The position numbers were made by a program, and so were the translations under genes. The notes beneath the pieces were generated by a model. That model did not search any database. It saw only the letters and a list, made by a program, of their open reading frames with translations, and was not told the DNA's origin. Shown in pieces: positions 5,791 through 6,702 of a stretch of DNA of 6,702 nt (within the stretch, counting starts at the first letter, position 1; every line of letters starts with the position of its first letter). Origin of the DNA: a bacterium (GTDB lineage: Bacteria > Bacteroidota > Bacteroidia > Bacteroidales > Bacteroidaceae); the NCBI GenBank assembly GCA_004559785.1, contig SFXD01000095.1:1-6702 (forward strand). The letters run 5' to 3'.

Positions 5791-6702
5791 ATGAATAAGA
5801 TGAAAAGTCTGTTCGCTGCAGCTCTACTGACGCTGGGCGTCTGTGCTCCCGCAAATGCGGAGGGCACCAAGGAGGAGAGTCTTGACTACAAGCCTTATCC
5901 CTACATGTTTGTTGGTGTACAGGGTGGTATCCAGACAACGTTTACCGACTACAACAACGCCAAGTTGATAACCCCTACCACCAGTCTCAGTTTTGGAGCG
6001 TTCTTCACGCCTGTCGTTGGAGCACGTATACATGCAAGCGGACTTTGGAACAAGGGTGGGTACAATCAGGGCGAAGACTTCAAATACGATTACAAGTACG
6101 TGACTACCGACCTCGACCTGATGCTGAATCTGGTAACACTATTCGGACGAAAGAACTACTATCCCGTGAATGCCTACCTGATAGGCGGTATCGGACTCAA
6201 CTGCGCATGGGACAACGACGATGCATACTCCCACAAGAACGTGATGCCTATGGCCTACAACGACACGCGACTCAGCCACAACGCACGCGTGGGTGCCATG
6301 GTAGACTTCAACGTACACAAGAACGTCAGCATCAACCTGGAGATTGCAGCCAACAGCCTTAGCGACCGCTTCAACAGCAAGGTCAACGGAAGGGACGACT
6401 GGCAGCTGACGGCACAGCTGGGCCTCGCCTTCAAGTTCGGCTACAAGAAGAAGCCTGCCCCAGCCGAAGAGTGGGCAACACGCACCGATACCATCTGGTA
6501 CGACGACAGCGAGTTCGTATCGCGCGTCGAGGACGGCAAGGCCGTTTGGAACGTGTTCTACCAGATTCGTGAGAGCGACTTCACGGCCGACGAGCAGCTT
6601 GCAGCCATCGGCGCATTCCTCGCCGACCACCGCGAGTGCAAGATCGACATCAAGTCGTACGCCGACGTTGAGACAGGCAACCCACGCATCAACATGATGT
6701 AC
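5791..6702 (+). CDS. OmpA-family outer-membrane protein (3' end outside window)
   Basis: The frame is open for 304 codons to the window edge with no stop. A signal peptide spans residues 1-23 (MNKMKSLFAAALLTLG, cleavage after ANA). Residues about 35-215 look like an eight-stranded-type barrel, with short strands such as YMFVGVQGG, SLSFGAFF, VNAYLIGGIGL and WQLTAQLGLAFKFGYK. A charged, Pro/Ala-containing linker (KKKPAPAEEW) leads into an OmpA-like peptidoglycan-associated domain from about 245: AVWNVFYQIRESDF, then a helix (DEQLAAIGAFLADH), then IDIKSYADVETGNPRIN. D292 in SYAD sits where OmpA domains bind diaminopimelate; the partner arginine would lie beyond the window. The likely role is tethering the outer membrane to the cell wall. 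The ATG at 5791 is chosen over the in-frame one at 5800 because it is closest to the promoter with a normal leader. It has its own promoter. Confidence 0.88.
   Translation, partial: MNKMKSLFAAALLTLGVCAPANAEGTKEESLDYKPYPYMFVGVQGGIQTTFTDYNNAKLITPTTSLSFGAFFTPVVGARIHASGLWNKGGYNQGEDFKYDYKYVTTDLDLMLNLVTLFGRKNYYPVNAYLIGGIGLNCAWDNDDAYSHKNVMPMAYNDTRLSHNARVGAMVDFNVHKNVSINLEIAANSLSDRFNSKVNGRDDWQLTAQLGLAFKFGYKKKPAPAEEWATRTDTIWYDDSEFVSRVEDGKAVWNVFYQIRESDFTADEQLAAIGAFLADHRECKIDIKSYADVETGNPRINMMY

Overview
The window looks like chromosomal DNA from a member of the Bacteroidales, most likely Prevotella-like. Four transcription starts carry the Bacteroidota sigma-ABfr type promoter (TAnnTTTG, three of them with a TTG 19-20 bases upstream). 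Start codons are preceded by A-rich stretches rather than strong Shine-Dalgarno sites. The gene content also fits: exported GH2 and GH78 glycosidases and an OmpA-family barrel protein. Codons favour G or C in the third position. The genus is an inference; no rRNA or other marker is present.

Layout, left to right. Positions 55-618 (+) encode a divergent 6-pyruvoyl-tetrahydropterin synthase/QueD-like protein with a C-terminal zinc ribbon, closed by a 12-bp-stem terminator. Positions 727-1479 (-) encode an exported, probably beta-barrel outer-membrane protein of unknown function; its mRNA leader can fold into a long GC-rich stem-loop. Positions 1743-3605 (+) encode an exported GH2 glycosidase. 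It converges on an exported GH78 alpha-L-rhamnosidase-like enzyme at 3697-5499 (-), and the two share a probably bidirectional terminator. Positions 5791-6702 (+) hold the first 304 codons of an OmpA-family protein that runs off the window.

The genes mostly look like single transcription units: four of the five have their own promoter, and the pairs are divergent or convergent. The GH2 and GH78 enzymes could act on the same rhamnose-capped glycan in the periplasm, but no SusC/SusD pair, sulfatase or regulator is in view, so this is not demonstrably a polysaccharide utilisation locus. The pterin-synthase-like gene has no visible link to the others.

I see no CRISPR array, mobile element, tRNA, rRNA or phage gene, and no convincing new multi-gene system. 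The items most worth a second look are the altered active site of the pterin-synthase-like protein and the structured leader of the 727-1479 gene.
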